From NCBI GenBank assembly GCA_012064415.1, contig SSNU01000367.1, forward strand, positions 1-64,000: a DNA stretch of 64,000 bases, given 5' to 3'. Origin of the DNA: Gyrodactylus bullatarudis (lineage: Eukaryota > Platyhelminthes > Monogenea > Gyrodactylidea > Gyrodactylidae). The notes below the pieces were generated by a model that ran no database searches, had not been told where the DNA came from, and saw nothing but the letters and a program-made list of their open reading frames with translations. Below are positions 1 to 11,484 of the stretch, piece after piece; position 1 is the first letter of the stretch; every line of letters starts with the position of its first letter. The position numbers and the translations under genes were made by a program.

Positions 1-103
1 TAGTGGAAGAAGTTGGAATTCAAAAATTTCGTTTTTCTAAATTTTATCAAAAAAAATTCTAAGAAACATGCAAAAAGAATTAGAAAGCTATCTTTATTGG
101 TTT

Positions 104-635
104 TCAAACGGCATCGAAAGGGTTAAAGATATTATCTGTAAAAATAAAATCTTTATATCTCAGGTAAAGGTGAGACATTTTTTTAAAGTCAATCGTCTTT
201 TTAACTATTTGATAGTACCCAGCTTGCACTGAAATTAGGTCAGAGTGAATGAGCAGTAGATTATTATCAGAGAAATTAACTGATTTCACTGAGATAGTTT
301 GAAAATAGTTAGTTAAGACTAGATCAAGAACATTCTCACCTCTAGTTGGTAAATGAACTATTTGTTTGAGTCTATATTTATTGATGAGATCATCAAACTC
401 AGCAGGGATCAGGGGTTGACCTTCCGATGTGGGAAAGTTGAAATCTCCTAAGACATTAATAGGGGAAACATTGTTTGGTATAAGGGATGATATGAAAGAA
501 ACTAATTCATTATAAGGAATATGATGATTACTTGAGACAGGAGGATTATAACGAAGAAAAAACATTCCAATATCGAAATGTGGTACATACACTTGTACCT
601 CTGAGCCACCAACTGTTACAAAAACAAAAATTTCA
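104..635 (-). pseudogene. LINE endonuclease-domain fragment
   Basis: Fragment of the AP-endonuclease-like (EEP) domain of a non-LTR retrotransposon. Reading on the minus strand, the frame runs from about 635 to a stop at 104. It contains a GDFNFP motif, then VHLPTR, LDLVLTN and a late HSDLIS motif, which is the usual order of the EEP metal-binding and active-site motifs in CR1/Jockey-type LINEs. The usual upstream part is interrupted by a stop near 640 and no reverse transcriptase follows before the window edge. It is an isolated decayed piece, possibly of the same family as the RT fragments near 50.7 kb and 63.7 kb, but no overlap allows that to be tested here. Confidence 0.75.
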
Positions 636-934
636 AATATGTAAATTCAAGCCAGGACTAACGAACTATTCCCGCAAGGCTATAACATAATTAGATTTTT
701 TCACATTTCTCATTGATGATATTATGTTAGGAGATATTGTGAGATATTATGTTAATTACCTTAAAAAAGCTAAGATTCCCGAGATTTCGGATATGGAACT
801 GATGAAATAGATCGGAATAGGTCATTCCCAAGAATCTTATATTCTTTGACCAAATATCTAAAATCGAAAAATACCACTTATGTTGGAACAGTCAGGAAAA
901 ATAGAACATTTTTGCAAAAAGAGTTTCAGCTTGC

Positions 935-1138
935 AAGAGAGAAACCTATAGATGGCCTCTGACCTTTTTTTGGAACATGTTAGACGTTACTGCATATAAT
1001 GCATATGTGTTGAAATGGCCTTTAGAATGCAACAAAAAGTTTTTTTGAAAGTTGGCTGATGAGTTGATGAGGGAAAGTAATATCAAAAGTTCAATTAAAA
1101 GAGAATTAGAAGAACCCGTTACCTACGAGCCTGCATGA
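935..1138 (+). pseudogene. piggyBac-like transposase remnant
   Basis: Reading in one frame from about 935, the translation gives YRWPLTFFWNMLDVTAYNAY, then a stop, then KLADELMRES. This matches the conserved C-terminal part of piggyBac (DDE_Tnp_1_7) transposases, where an RWPL..FFxNMLD..A.NA block follows the catalytic domain. Stops interrupt the frame and the cysteine-rich tail is not seen, so this is a dead copy. The catalytic aspartates lie upstream in sequence too degraded to read. No terminal repeats were identified. Confidence 0.6.
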
Positions 1139-1479
1139 AAGAAAAGAAAAGTTGAATCAACACAGGGCAAAAAAAGACAAATAGTCCAGAAAAATTTGTT
1201 TGCCATGGTCATTCTTCAATTGTAAACAGTGTAATTTGTTACTAATAAATAATTTAATTTCTATTGTAGATATCTAAGTTTTCTCTACTATAATTTTTCT
1301 CCTAAATGACTATAGTATGAAAAAAGAAGTAGTTTTAGCAAATAGTAGACAATTTATAAACCTTCTTTCATTAAAATTAAAATTAATCTTGATATTAGTT
1401 TCCTGTTCTTGGTTATGGCGAGGTATCTTTCTTCAATTTGGACATGTGTTCTGGGAGAATTCTCGAAGTAAATCGATAA

Positions 1480-1730
1480 ATCAACTAAAAATGGATGGAT
1501 GACCCGTTATCTCTTCTTTGATTATTAAACCCAATGGAATGAAAAACTCAGGAGAGAAAAGAGAAAAATAATACTATTCGTGGATAATGCATCCACCCAT
1601 GTACTTATAGAACAGGATCCAACTTTCTCTCATATCAAAGAAAAAGAAGAAAAAAGTTTTACAAAACATTGGGAAACTATGTTCTATTCACCATTGTAAT
1701 CCTCTCAGGATAATGAATTAGATTTCTGGC
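1480..1730 (+). pseudogene. pogo/Tigger-like DDE transposase remnant
   Basis: One frame reads WMTRYLFF, a stop, then KIILFVDNASTH. This resembles the DDE_1 core of pogo/Tigger transposases: W-M-T..F..W, then the second catalytic aspartate in the DN..(T)H motif. The following codons run to a stop near 1700. The match is short and degraded, and the exact family is uncertain. Confidence 0.45.
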
Positions 1731-2101
1731 AAACGGAAATTAAAAAATCTACCTCTATTGCTCAGGCAGTTTTTTTGACTCCTCAAGCTAGATTTAACTC
1801 ATTTTGAAATCTGTTTAGTAAAAAAGGTCTTGTATTTAACTCAAAATAATTTATACTAACTAAAGTTGTGATAAAAATTTGTCATAAATATCTTTGTTAG
1901 TCTCTAAACTTACAGAAAGTGTTAGAGAAAAGAGGGTATATTTTACCCACAACCCAATTTTCAATTCTAATGTTAAAAAATTAACTTTTTAAATAATTAC
2001 AAAGTAGAATTTTTACAAGGTTTTTTTATTAGTAGGTTAATTATTAAACTTTTTAAAGTTGTATTCAAATAAATTTATAGCTTCACAAGTACTGTATGTA
2101 G

Positions 2102-5100
2102 CTAGGATTTATTGTTTGTGTATCTAGGCCGAGAGGTTTTCTCTCCGCATCTTCCACATTTGAGGAAATTAATGAATCTCAATCTTTTTGGCACTGACTT
2201 ATCAAATATCCAAATCAATGTGAACAACGCTACCAGGTTGATTATAGACCCAGTCCAAAATATCAGTTTGAAGAATTTCTTGCTCACAGCTCCGGAAACT
2301 AGATTTTGCACAATTAATGCTCCTGTAACACATCCAACAGTCTAAAAGTTCAATATGATACAAGTTATTACTAGAGCCTCAAAAGTAATACCTAAAAAAC
2401 TTTCTTCAAGATCTGAAAAATCATGTTTTTCGATTTTAAACTATTATTTGAATACTTTCGCGAGTTTCCCAAAAATATATATATTTGTTTCTTTGAACAG
2501 GCGAATAAAAACTTTATACTTACAAATGCCGAGTAAACAACTCCATAGTTAATGGCAAAGGACATGTCTCCAAATAATCGGCTCGTCGCATTTGGTATGA
2601 GAACAAAGGATCCACAAAAGGCGAAGAATAGAACCGCAACATTAATCGGGAACAAAGCCTTGATGACTGATTCGTCCTGAAGTTCAGCTAGGAAGGGAAA
2701 TGTAAACTGTCCCATTGCCCAGAGTGATAACATGATAATCATTGACAATTTGAACGATATCTTGTCCGCTATAAGACCCCAGATGATCCTGCCAACTGAG
2801 TTGAATATCGAGCTCATCATGGCAACTTTGGTGAAGAAACTGTCATCGTTTATTATTAAGAGACCAAAATCCTAATCAAGTGAATAATATGAATGTTACC
2901 TTGTAGAAAGTATTGATTGTGGTGATTGGAATCGTATTACAAAACAAAACCAACCATAAGAGATAGAATTCAACCTGTTTTATCAATTTTTTGAAATTAT
3001 ATTCCGTTCTAAATTAAAGATATTAACGTATCGCGTCAATACCTGATATTTGACAGATCTTCTTGACCAGTATCTTCGTGATTCAATATTCCTTTCTTTA
3101 CTTTTGAGTTTCTTCAAAAAAGTTAAATTAATCAATTAAATGAACTTACTCAACTTTTTTTATGACTCTTGTATCTCTGTAATGGTATTATAGTGCAGAA
3201 AATCAAAAATTCTTTACGTTATTTTTCTGATTAATGTATTGACAAAATTATGTTAATTTTTAAAATGTTAAGAAAAATTAAGTTACAACTCTCTTTTGAG
3301 TTTAGAAGTGCACTGAAAAATAATTATTTTACTTAGGGGTTGTTGATTCACACCTTTCAAATTATTCCAAAGATACTTTCGCCTAAACGCACCCAGAACC
3401 TACAATACAATTAAGAATGAAGGACTTGATCAGCTATATTCTATATCAATGTAAGAATGTGATCAGAAAGAGTACTCGATTTTATTTATCTATAACACAG
3501 GATATGAACTTGAGTATTAAATTCCTCCTCCATAAGAGGATTTTATAAGGGATCAACCCATTCACGTAGACTCAATATCATAGAGCTAATAGTTGTAATT
3601 GTATTATTTTATTTTAGCCAATCAGAATTTTATAATTTTTATTGGTTGAAAAATGGTTCGTATGAATGGTTTTAATTGATTCAGAACCCTAATTTGAGAC
3701 GATTTTTTTATGACACTGCCATACAGAAAATGAAATATAAAGCCTGAAAAGATGTGGCAAAATATCACATTTATCACTCAAATATAAGCTAGGTTTCCCT
3801 AACCTATATAGTGAGTTGAGAGCCGAACTAGAATATTCTTGATAAAGTTTTGCAGTATTATCGTTCAAATGTCTTTTCATCTGGCATATTACTTATGCAA
3901 AGAATATCATCACGATAGGAAAAATTTTCTGATTCAAAACGGAGTACATGCGACTTATCCCACTGGAGAAGGTATTTGAAGAGTCTTTATTCCAATTGAA
4001 TCTAATCTTACTTATATTCATTAAAAATTCAAATGATTGCTCAATAAGGTGCTTAATCCGTGTCTGATTGGCCACTTGGAGACTTTCGATGAATTTTTTT
4101 CTTAACTTTACAACAATTTCACCATATCTAAAGGTGATTTTCAATTCTAAACTAGGGCTATGCTATTCAAGATTTTCAGAAAAAGGTGTCATGTTTATAC
4201 GCCAATATAATTATATTGATGTAGAAATGAATGATATGTGAATTTCATTTTTTCAGATTTTTTGATGACCAATTGATAAGTGCTTTTAATATCATTAATT
4301 CGATATGGAAAAGTCACACAGCTTGTATTTGAGATAAGATTTAGCGTTTATCAATTTGGCCCAAAATTTTTTAAACTTAAAACCGAAATTTTTTATTGAT
4401 TCAAAAGTAACAGAATGATCAAAAGTTTTTTAAGTTCACAATTAGACGAGAAAGCCGAGTATTTCCGAATATGTTTTCAAAAGATCAAGCTGTTTATTAT
4501 TCCATGCGATATGATGGCAAAATCGGAACTCACACGGGAGATTATTAAATCCAAGTCTTTCAAAATTTAATACAAATGGGCGTAAGGTCTGATGTCTCGT
4601 ATATCGAAAGTAATGAGAGAGCTTTTGAAAAAAAATACAACCAATTGCTGCTAACCAATGGGTAAAGAAAGGTTCTTTCAGCTCAGTTAAGTGAAATTAT
4701 TAAGATTATTCATAACTTACTTGAACTTATTCTATAGATTTCAGAAAAATATAAGTTCAAGAACTAAAAATAATATATAGAAAAAAAAGTTTAATTTCTG
4801 AATCATTATTCGTTGAGTAAGATAAAAGATAAAAACTGGAAGCTAAAATGCTCTATTTCAATAACAGTTGTGATTGCATAGATGATCTTTGATATCATTT
4901 TTAATTTGGGCAAACTTAGGGAGCATTTTAAGAATAAAAGGATGCCGAAAGTTAGAGGAATAAGCGCTTTATTTCAGGCATACTCATCAGCCTCTTATAT
5001 GCCAAATATACACTAAAACACAAAGAAATAAACATTTAATCTGATTGGCTTTCTCTGTTGAAAAAGGGGTGGGGACATCTGGTATCACATTGTTTCATTG

Positions 5101-8100
5101 ATTGGGGTGTAGTAATGATTACACGGGTGGTGAAAAAAAATATTTCAGGATATTTTATTCAGATAAGATTAGTTCTGATCCAAAATTTTACGCTGATCAC
5201 GAATCTGATTTTAAAATGGTGCTAAAGCACCCACGAGCTGAGATATTGGCCAAAACACAAATTTGCACAAAATTTCAGACTATCATTTCAATAATTTCAT
5301 TTTTTTTCCGGTAATGAACCTTAATTAAATATGAAACAGAAGTCACACAGATATCACTACCTCCCACCTATGGTGGAACCAATAACACGGGTGGTTGGGG
5401 GGTTGCGATAAATTTTTGCGACAAACTGATTATAGTGTAAAATTTTACGCAGATTCTGAATCTGCTTCCAAAAATTTCATAAGTTGCTCGGTTTTTGCGC
5501 AATTCGCGAAAACCCGAAATAGCACAATTTTCATAATCGGAACTTGAATAAATCAATTTTTCGACTTGATCCTTAGACATTTCAGAGTCAAATTTGATAT
5601 CATTTGAAAGAGCGTAAAATTTTCTATATGATGTTTATAAGTTCAAACTTGCTTTTAGAATGGATCATCCTCAAAATTGGTCTTAAAGTTGAAAAAAGAT
5701 GAAAAATTAGCGAAAAATGCCATGCACTTTTTTGTTTTTACCCTTCAACAGGCTATCTTATTTTGATAAAATCTCAAACTTTAATGGGGGAAAGAATGTA
5801 AAATTTATTTCTCTATACAATGATACCTCACATGACCATTTATCTTTTTTGGTTCAGAAGTTATTCAAAGTTTTTTCATTAGTGTTTTCACTCAATTTTT
5901 CTCGATTTATTTTTTCTCGATTCTGATTGGTTCATTTTGATTAGCACAACAATTTCGTATAAAACTGAAGGATTTGTAATAAATTATTCACTCAGCATAG
6001 ATTTTGTAGCTAATTCATACTTAAGTTAGCATTAGCTAAGGATTTTTAGCTAAAACGTACTGAAAGGGCAGAGGGGAATACACCGCATATATTTGGTGTA
6101 TGCAAAATAATTTCAGTACGTTTTAGCTAAACTATTTATTAATTTCTTTAACCCTTAATTGCTCTGAGTAAATCCTATGAACCTTGGTAAATACTTCGTT
6201 AGCCTCTCATCTGAAAGGGAATCTAATGTTCTCATAAATGCAATTCTCTTTGGTTTTTTTTAAACTTGTTTCAAATTTTCATTCAAAAATTAATAGATTA
6301 TTTTTAAACCAATTTTGAATGAATAAATTTTTACTATTTGAAAAAATAAATCCGCAAAATTGGGAATTTTTAGAAAACATTATTTCTTCAAAAAACTATC
6401 TTGGACTGAATAAGCTTCTTTCTTTGCTTATTCTAAGAGAACATTAGATTCCCTTTCAGATGAGGGGCTAACGAAGTATTTACCAAGGTTCATAGGATTT
6501 ACTCAGAGCAATTAAGGGTTAAAGAAATTAATAAATAGTTTAGCTAAAACGTACTGAAATTATTTTGCATACACCAGATATATGCCCTTTCAGTACGTTT
6601 TAGCTAAAAATCCTTAGCTAATGCTAACTTAAGTATGAATTAGCTATTCAGTACGAATTAGCTACAACATAGACAATAACAGGGATTTGTATATTTATAA
6701 AAATATTTACATTGAAGTTTTATCTGATTTTTTTATTTACAATTCTTGTATTATAAAATATTGTAAAACTGTTCATCAAATTTAAATGTTCAGAATTTCT
6801 TCTACATTGTATGGTTTTACAAAGTTATTTGATTGAGTATAAAACAAATTTTGGGGGAGCAACAATATTCTCTATCTTTAATCTGTATTTTTTATAAACC
6901 AACAGTAATCTGAAAGACAATGTTCCACATTTATTACTGAATATCTTTCCTCAATGAACATCATCATTTGGTGCATTTTTTCACCTTGTTCATCTGAGAC
7001 GGTACCAAGTGGAACTTGATGAAAAAAATCAAAATGAAAACGAAGGAAATGTAACTTCAAGTTCATGAGACAACCCAACTCTGCATAAGATACCAGAAGC
7101 TCTTCAACTAATATTCTAGCATTTGGGTCTCTATTATTCCCAAAAAAATTTAAACACACATTTTTAAAAGAATTCCATGCTCGAAGTTCTTCTTCAACAA
7201 GAACAAGAGAGAAAATTTCATCTTTTATCAAATCATTAATTTGATGACCAGTGAGTATTCCGCCATCTATTTTAGTTCTTGAAATATATGAGAATTTAGC
7301 ATAAACATGCTCCAGAGATTGGGAATTTCTAGAAACCAATGCTTTCATAAATTGCTTAAAAATTCCTAATTTTATGTGCAAAGGTGGAAGAAGAATTCGA
7401 TTATTCTCAACGAGGGGTTCATTAATTACCCATTCCAACTCCTTTTGGAACAGGAAAAAAATTTGGGTCATAATGAGTACCTCGAGCTCTTGATTCCCAT
7501 AAGCAGAGAAAAAATGGGAAGGACGTGTTCCCTCTTTGAATTTCCATTAAAAAGCCTAATACTTGAAAATCAGCGATTATGAAAAAATTATATTCATAAT
7601 AACTAATTTTATCTAGAATTATCTCAATACTCTCTCTGTTCTCGGGCAGTTCTCTGGAATTGATTTATTAATCGAAAAATTGATTTATTCAAGTCCCGAT
7701 TATGAAAATTGTGCTATTTCGGGTTTTCGCGAATTGCGCAAAAACTGAGCAACTTATGAAATTTTTGGAAGCAGATTCAGAATCTGCGTAAAATTTTACA
7801 CTTGACGCAAAAATTTATCGCAAATTTTTTTTTAATTTCCCCCAGATTATAATTATTACTACACGCCAATCAATGAAACAATGTGACGTACCAGATGTCC
7901 CCCACCCCTTTTTCAACAGAGAAAGCCAATCAGATTAAATGTTTATTTCTTTGTGTTTTAGTGTATATTTGGCATATAAGAGGCTGATGAGTATGCCTGA
8001 AATAAAGCGCTTATTCCTCTAACTTTCGGCATCCTTTTATTCTTAAAATAACAGTTGTATTAATAATCCTGGATAAAGACCACCGCTCGTTTACGATCCG

Positions 8101-9368
8101 TTCGATAGGAAATTTATTAGGAAGATTATTTAGACTAATTAATCTTAGCTCTATCTTTTGTCAAGCTAGTGCTATACTAATTCAAAGCAAGTTGAGCTTT
8201 TCCAAAAATTTAATTTTTGTTTAAAACATTTTTTGAAAACCTATTTCCATATATAAAAAGTAACATAACTTTTATCGAGTAATCCTACCAGTAGAATTCA
8301 AATATTCCGCCTGAATTCTATCTGCTTAAGCTTTAAAAAGGAAAAAATTACCAAATTTTTGATCGATGAATCCTTAACTAAAAATAATTCAGTTAAAACG
8401 ACTGAAGATTCGTAATCAGCGTATTAACAAACTATAGGATAGACAGAAGTTTTAATGCGAGTCATAAAAATAATTTTCTGGGAAATCGAAAATTCGAAAA
8501 CCAATCAAATTTTTCTTCAACTGCATAATCTGCATCATTCTCCAATTCTTGAGAAAAAATTTATTTACCCTCTATGTAATGGAAATTTCTCGATAGTTCT
8601 TACAGAAGTCAATATAGGGTTAAAAAATACTCACATTTACAGGATATTTATCGATAAAAATATTACCAACGAAATGCAAACACGTCAAGATGCATCCGAG
8701 AATCAGAAAGGAATTCGGAACTTGCTTAATGATTTTAGGGTCAGTAAAAACTTTGGTTGTTGTATTCATGGGTATGTTGTCTGGGTTTATGATAGCCGCT
8801 TGAATAGGTGTGAAAATAATGGCCCCGAAACCAAATCCACTCGATATCATGCCAACTACAAGGCCCTTCTTCTCTGGAAACCACTAAAACATCATTAGAT
8901 TTCTTACACTTGAGGCTGTTTCTAATACTACAGAATACGCAAAGCCAAAACCAATGGCCATCATTATTGAATATGTCAAGATCATGTAAATAAATCCTGC
9001 CTTGATAGTAAAATATGACAGAATTATTGATGATCTAATGGAGATTGTTAAAAATTATTGATTCGTTACATATGGATAACGGAGGCTATCAGAATTGTCG
9101 GCTTACAACCGAACCTTTTGCCAAACATGCCTCCTAAGGGCATAGCGACACCTTGGCATGCAAGAGCAATAGCCGTGAACCAGATACTCATCCCCGGCAT
9201 GTAATTTTTATCGTTATTATAAATGAAGTATGATTCAAGATATTTTGACATGTTTCCTTGGATATATTACTTCAAAGTACCTATCGTATACAAGTATCCA
9301 TAACATATATGAATGAGTATCCCTCCGATAACACAAAAAATGCCTCTGCAGGTTTTATTTATTTTCAT
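2102..9368 (-). CDS. MFS transporter, oxalate/formate antiporter-like, copy 1
   Basis: Predicted 466-residue polytopic membrane protein of the major facilitator superfamily. Exons (minus strand): 9368-9281, 9256-9070, 9034-8908, 8883-8635, 3095-3043, 3008-2900, 2871-2524, 2341-2102; all phases join. Family signs are SMPxGG-like VAMPLGGMFGKRFG after TM2, [12 protein letters not shown] before TM4, and [11 protein letters not shown] between TM8 and TM9, the MFS signature position. About twelve hydrophobic segments fit the length. The closest family by pattern is OFA (monocarboxylate or oxalate/formate exchangers); the substrate is unknown. Five introns are only 24-35 nt, whereas the fourth is 5.5 kb and carries a transposon. 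Residues IGN straddle the 24-nt first intron exactly as in copy 2. The paralogue at 11.5-16.2 kb has the same exon plan, so this is a tandem duplicate. Confidence 0.8.
3096..4926. other. First part of the long MFS intron, no gene seen
   Basis: AT-rich intronic sequence between exon 5 of MFS copy 1 and the palindromic transposon. Short frames near 3.7-4.1 kb show no recognisable domain. I see no RNA gene or clear repeat here. The remaining intron segment, 8047-8634, is likewise featureless. Confidence 0.5.
4954..5003 (-). ncRNA. Hammerhead-like ribozyme motif, left arm
   Basis: Mirror copy of the motif at 7971-8020, read on the minus strand. It has CTGATGA, a short variable segment, GAAA, a small AT hairpin as stem III and an ATT cleavage-type triplet. 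Five base pairs (AGAGG with CCTCT) close stem I directly at the core. Stem II is almost absent, with only one possible G-U pair, so activity is doubtful without the extra helix described in the findings. Confidence 0.45.
6006..6668. repeat. Nested foldback (MITE-like) element
   Basis: Two arms of about 230 bp, 6006-6235 and 6438-6668, are near-perfect inverted repeats around a ~200-bp AT-rich loop. Inside each arm the phrase AGCTAAAACGTACTGAAA recurs in inverted pairs, making smaller hairpins. No coding capacity is seen. It lies within the 3.1-kb palindromic transposon and so probably inserted into it. Confidence 0.75.
6878..7575 (-). pseudogene. Transposon-encoded protein, C-terminal part, frameshifted
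   Basis: A 197-codon frame (7471-6878) contains LLPPLHIKLGIFKQFMKAL, FLRFHFDFF, VSDEQGEKMHQ and a final SDYCWFI. Just upstream, in another frame (about 7575-7480), is FPFFLCLWESRA..HYDP. This order matches a widespread family of uncharacterised invertebrate proteins known from repetitive DNA, in which CLWDSR, LPPLHIKLG and VSDEHGERFHQD motifs follow each other. The family name and catalytic residues are not known to me; a transposase-type role is inferred from its repetitive distribution. The frameshift near 7470 and the lack of an N-terminus show it is dead. Confidence 0.65.
7971..8020 (+). ncRNA. Hammerhead-like ribozyme motif, right arm
   Basis: Core CTGATGA at 7984-7990 and GAAA at 7999-8002. 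Stem I is AGAGG (7979-7983) with CCTCT (8016-8020). Stem III is ATAA/TTAT (8002-8005 with 8011-8014) closed by a five-base loop, followed by T as the unpaired cleavage-site base. This is the order of a type-I hammerhead. GGCATA at 7971-7976 can also pair with TATGCC at 7992-7997, within the segment that should form stem II. Confidence 0.5.
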
Positions 9369-9569
9369 GTAGTTTTTTAAATAAATAATTAAAATTAAAT
9401 AAATTCATTCAAAGTTTTAGCCGAAAAATAATTATTGTTTGTTTTTGAAGAAAAATTCAAATTTCAAATTAATTTGAAAAAGAAAATAAATCTTTTGTCA
9501 ATTTTTGTAATATAATTTATATCTGATTTATACCGAAGTGAAAAAATAAATATAGAATGAAATTATACT

Positions 9570-9930
9570 AGTTTTTAAAAAGAATGTGGTCATCTGGTAT
9601 TTTTTCTTAAAGGAAATTGGCAATCTGTTTTGTGGATTGATACCTGAAAGCGTCGAGATTGATTCGGTGCTTCAATCTGACTGAGGTGGTGGTCCTTGTA
9701 AGGATCGAGTAACGAGAGTTATTGCGAGTTTGATAGTGAGATCTGGACTGGCCAGATTGCTAAAGATGTGGTTTTATGATGGCTGCTGTCCGTCGTAGCC
9801 AAAGAGGGGTAAGGTTGGCCATTTGAAGTGCTGATCTTTAGCTTTGAGGGCCTAAGCAGCTGCAGAGCATGATATATTGAATTCTCTCAAGGGCCGTGGG
9901 CTCAACATAAGTCCTATTTGAGGGAGTTTT
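9570..9930 (-). mobile_element. LINE 3'-end fragment
   Basis: The reverse complement of this stretch matches 51,050-51,400 closely, for example the phrases around CTGCAGCTGCTTAGGCCCTCAAAGCT and the region encoding LTPLWLRR. It is the C-terminal end of a LINE ORF, lying just upstream of MFS copy 1. No open frame survives over the whole fragment. Confidence 0.7.
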
Positions 9931-9939
9931 TTCATTTAA

Positions 9940-11484
9940 ACTCTTCAAAATTTAGATCAAATAATATAAGATATCCTAGCTATAGAACTCAAGTTCTCTT
10001 GCCTGTAATCACCAGTTCAACTTTTGCTAGTTGATGGTGTTTTTTTTTAACTTTAATGTCTAAATTTGATTAATGATCCCGAAATTCAGTATTTATTCGC
10101 TTAAAAATTTTAAGTTCAAAAAATATCTTCAGGAAAATCAAGAAAAGTTCAAACGTTGGGAAGATGAGAACGGATGTTCGAAATTCAAAAAATTTTTCGT
10201 AAGATTATTTTTCGTTATAAAAAAAAGATTATATGCCATATTTTTATTTGTCAAATTCCTTCTCTTAACTCGGGAATATCGATTTTAGAAAATATCTCAT
10301 CAAGATCTTGGAGAAATATAAATTTTTATAAAACTAGTTTCCTATGAGAATGAGAAATTTGACTAAAAAACAAAGGGAAAAATCAATTGTGACAAAAAAA
10401 TTACTCCTGTGCCAGGAGTCCTGGCTGTGAAAAGTATCATCTTGGCACATGTGCAGTTTTTTGTTGGCAGGGGTTTGAGCTCGAAAATTATGAAATTTTA
10501 CTTTTTCTTAATGGTAAAACTTTTTCAGGTTTGTTTAATTCTGATCCTTCAATGTCAATCACTTCAAATCCGAGATGAACAGAAATTTGGCGAATTTTCA
10601 TCCCCAGAGTCGAATGAAATTTACAAACTCTTGTTTTCATACAGCTAGATTTTAACATGGCAGATTTTTCAAAGTTATCAGGGATACAGCCAAGAACATG
10701 AAATCATAAAAATAAAAAATTAAGAAACTTTTTTTCCCATGATTTCGTTTATCTTACTAGGAAAGCTTAAAAAGATTGATTTTCGACCGAAATTTGATGG
10801 CATCATATTGATAGGCAATTTAAGTGTTATTGGAAAATTTATTTTAAGGCTAATGTATTCGTTTAACTTATCATTTTTACTGCGTAGTTTTAGAAGAACC
10901 ATTTGTGGATAAAGTTGAAGGATTCAAAAAGCGGTAAGATTTAAGATACTTGGGTAAATAGGTTGAAATAATTCAGAAAAGAAAATTGTTTTGATCCCTG
11001 ATTGAACTGAAATCTTCAATAAATATTAATAAAAGTAGAAAAAGTTGCGTTACTAATGTGAGATAGAGATCAACAATGAATATAAAATAGGTTTTGAAGA
11101 TCTACTTTGATTCTAGGGGAAATTTGCTGGAAAAATGACTGTTTTCTGACCAAAAGTTTTGGCTAACTTTTCAAATCGCAAGAGAGGATTTCAAGCTGAT
11201 CCCATATTTGAATTCTACCGGTATGGTTACTCAAAAATTTTTAAATTTTCTTGAATTTTTATTGAAAAGAAATCTTTGGATTATCATAGCCACTCAATTA
11301 TTTATAGTTGCTAAATGATTCATTGCTCATTCAAAAGATCATTAGTTTTTTTCAGGAAATTAGTAAAAAATTCTTTAAAGTAGAATTATGAATGAGAAAG
11401 TGACAAGGTATCACGAATACGGAAGGGTTAGATCTAATTTTATTAGAATTTATTGAAAATTATTCGAAATTTGAGACAAAATCA
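9940..11484. other. Intergenic stretch between the two MFS genes, no gene seen
   Basis: AT-rich sequence with only short frames lacking recognisable motifs. It would contain the promoter of MFS copy 1 (near 9,370) and the 3' flank of MFS copy 2. No promoter element or terminator could be recognised. Confidence 0.4.

Larger units (their letters stand above)
4927..8046. mobile_element. 3.1-kb palindromic transposon with long terminal inverted repeats
   Basis: The ends are long inverted repeats. The first ~200 bp at 4927-5130 is almost identical to the reverse complement of 7855-8046, and a second matching block lies at 5397-5575 versus 7650-7830. The left arm has about 260 bp extra with a partial duplication of an ACACGGGTGG motif. 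The interior holds a decayed ORF (6878-7575, minus) from a repetitive invertebrate transposon family and a nested foldback element (6006-6668). The element sits inside an MFS intron and disrupts no exon. Each arm carries a hammerhead-like motif. The superfamily is unknown; no clear target-site duplication was found. Confidence 0.75.

Noticed and set aside
1051..1075. Another CTGATGAG..GAAAG hammerhead core
   Set aside because: It lies in the piggyBac-like coding remnant and no stem I or III can be drawn.
8455..8898. 147-codon plus-strand frame
   Set aside because: Antisense of exon 4 of MFS copy 1.
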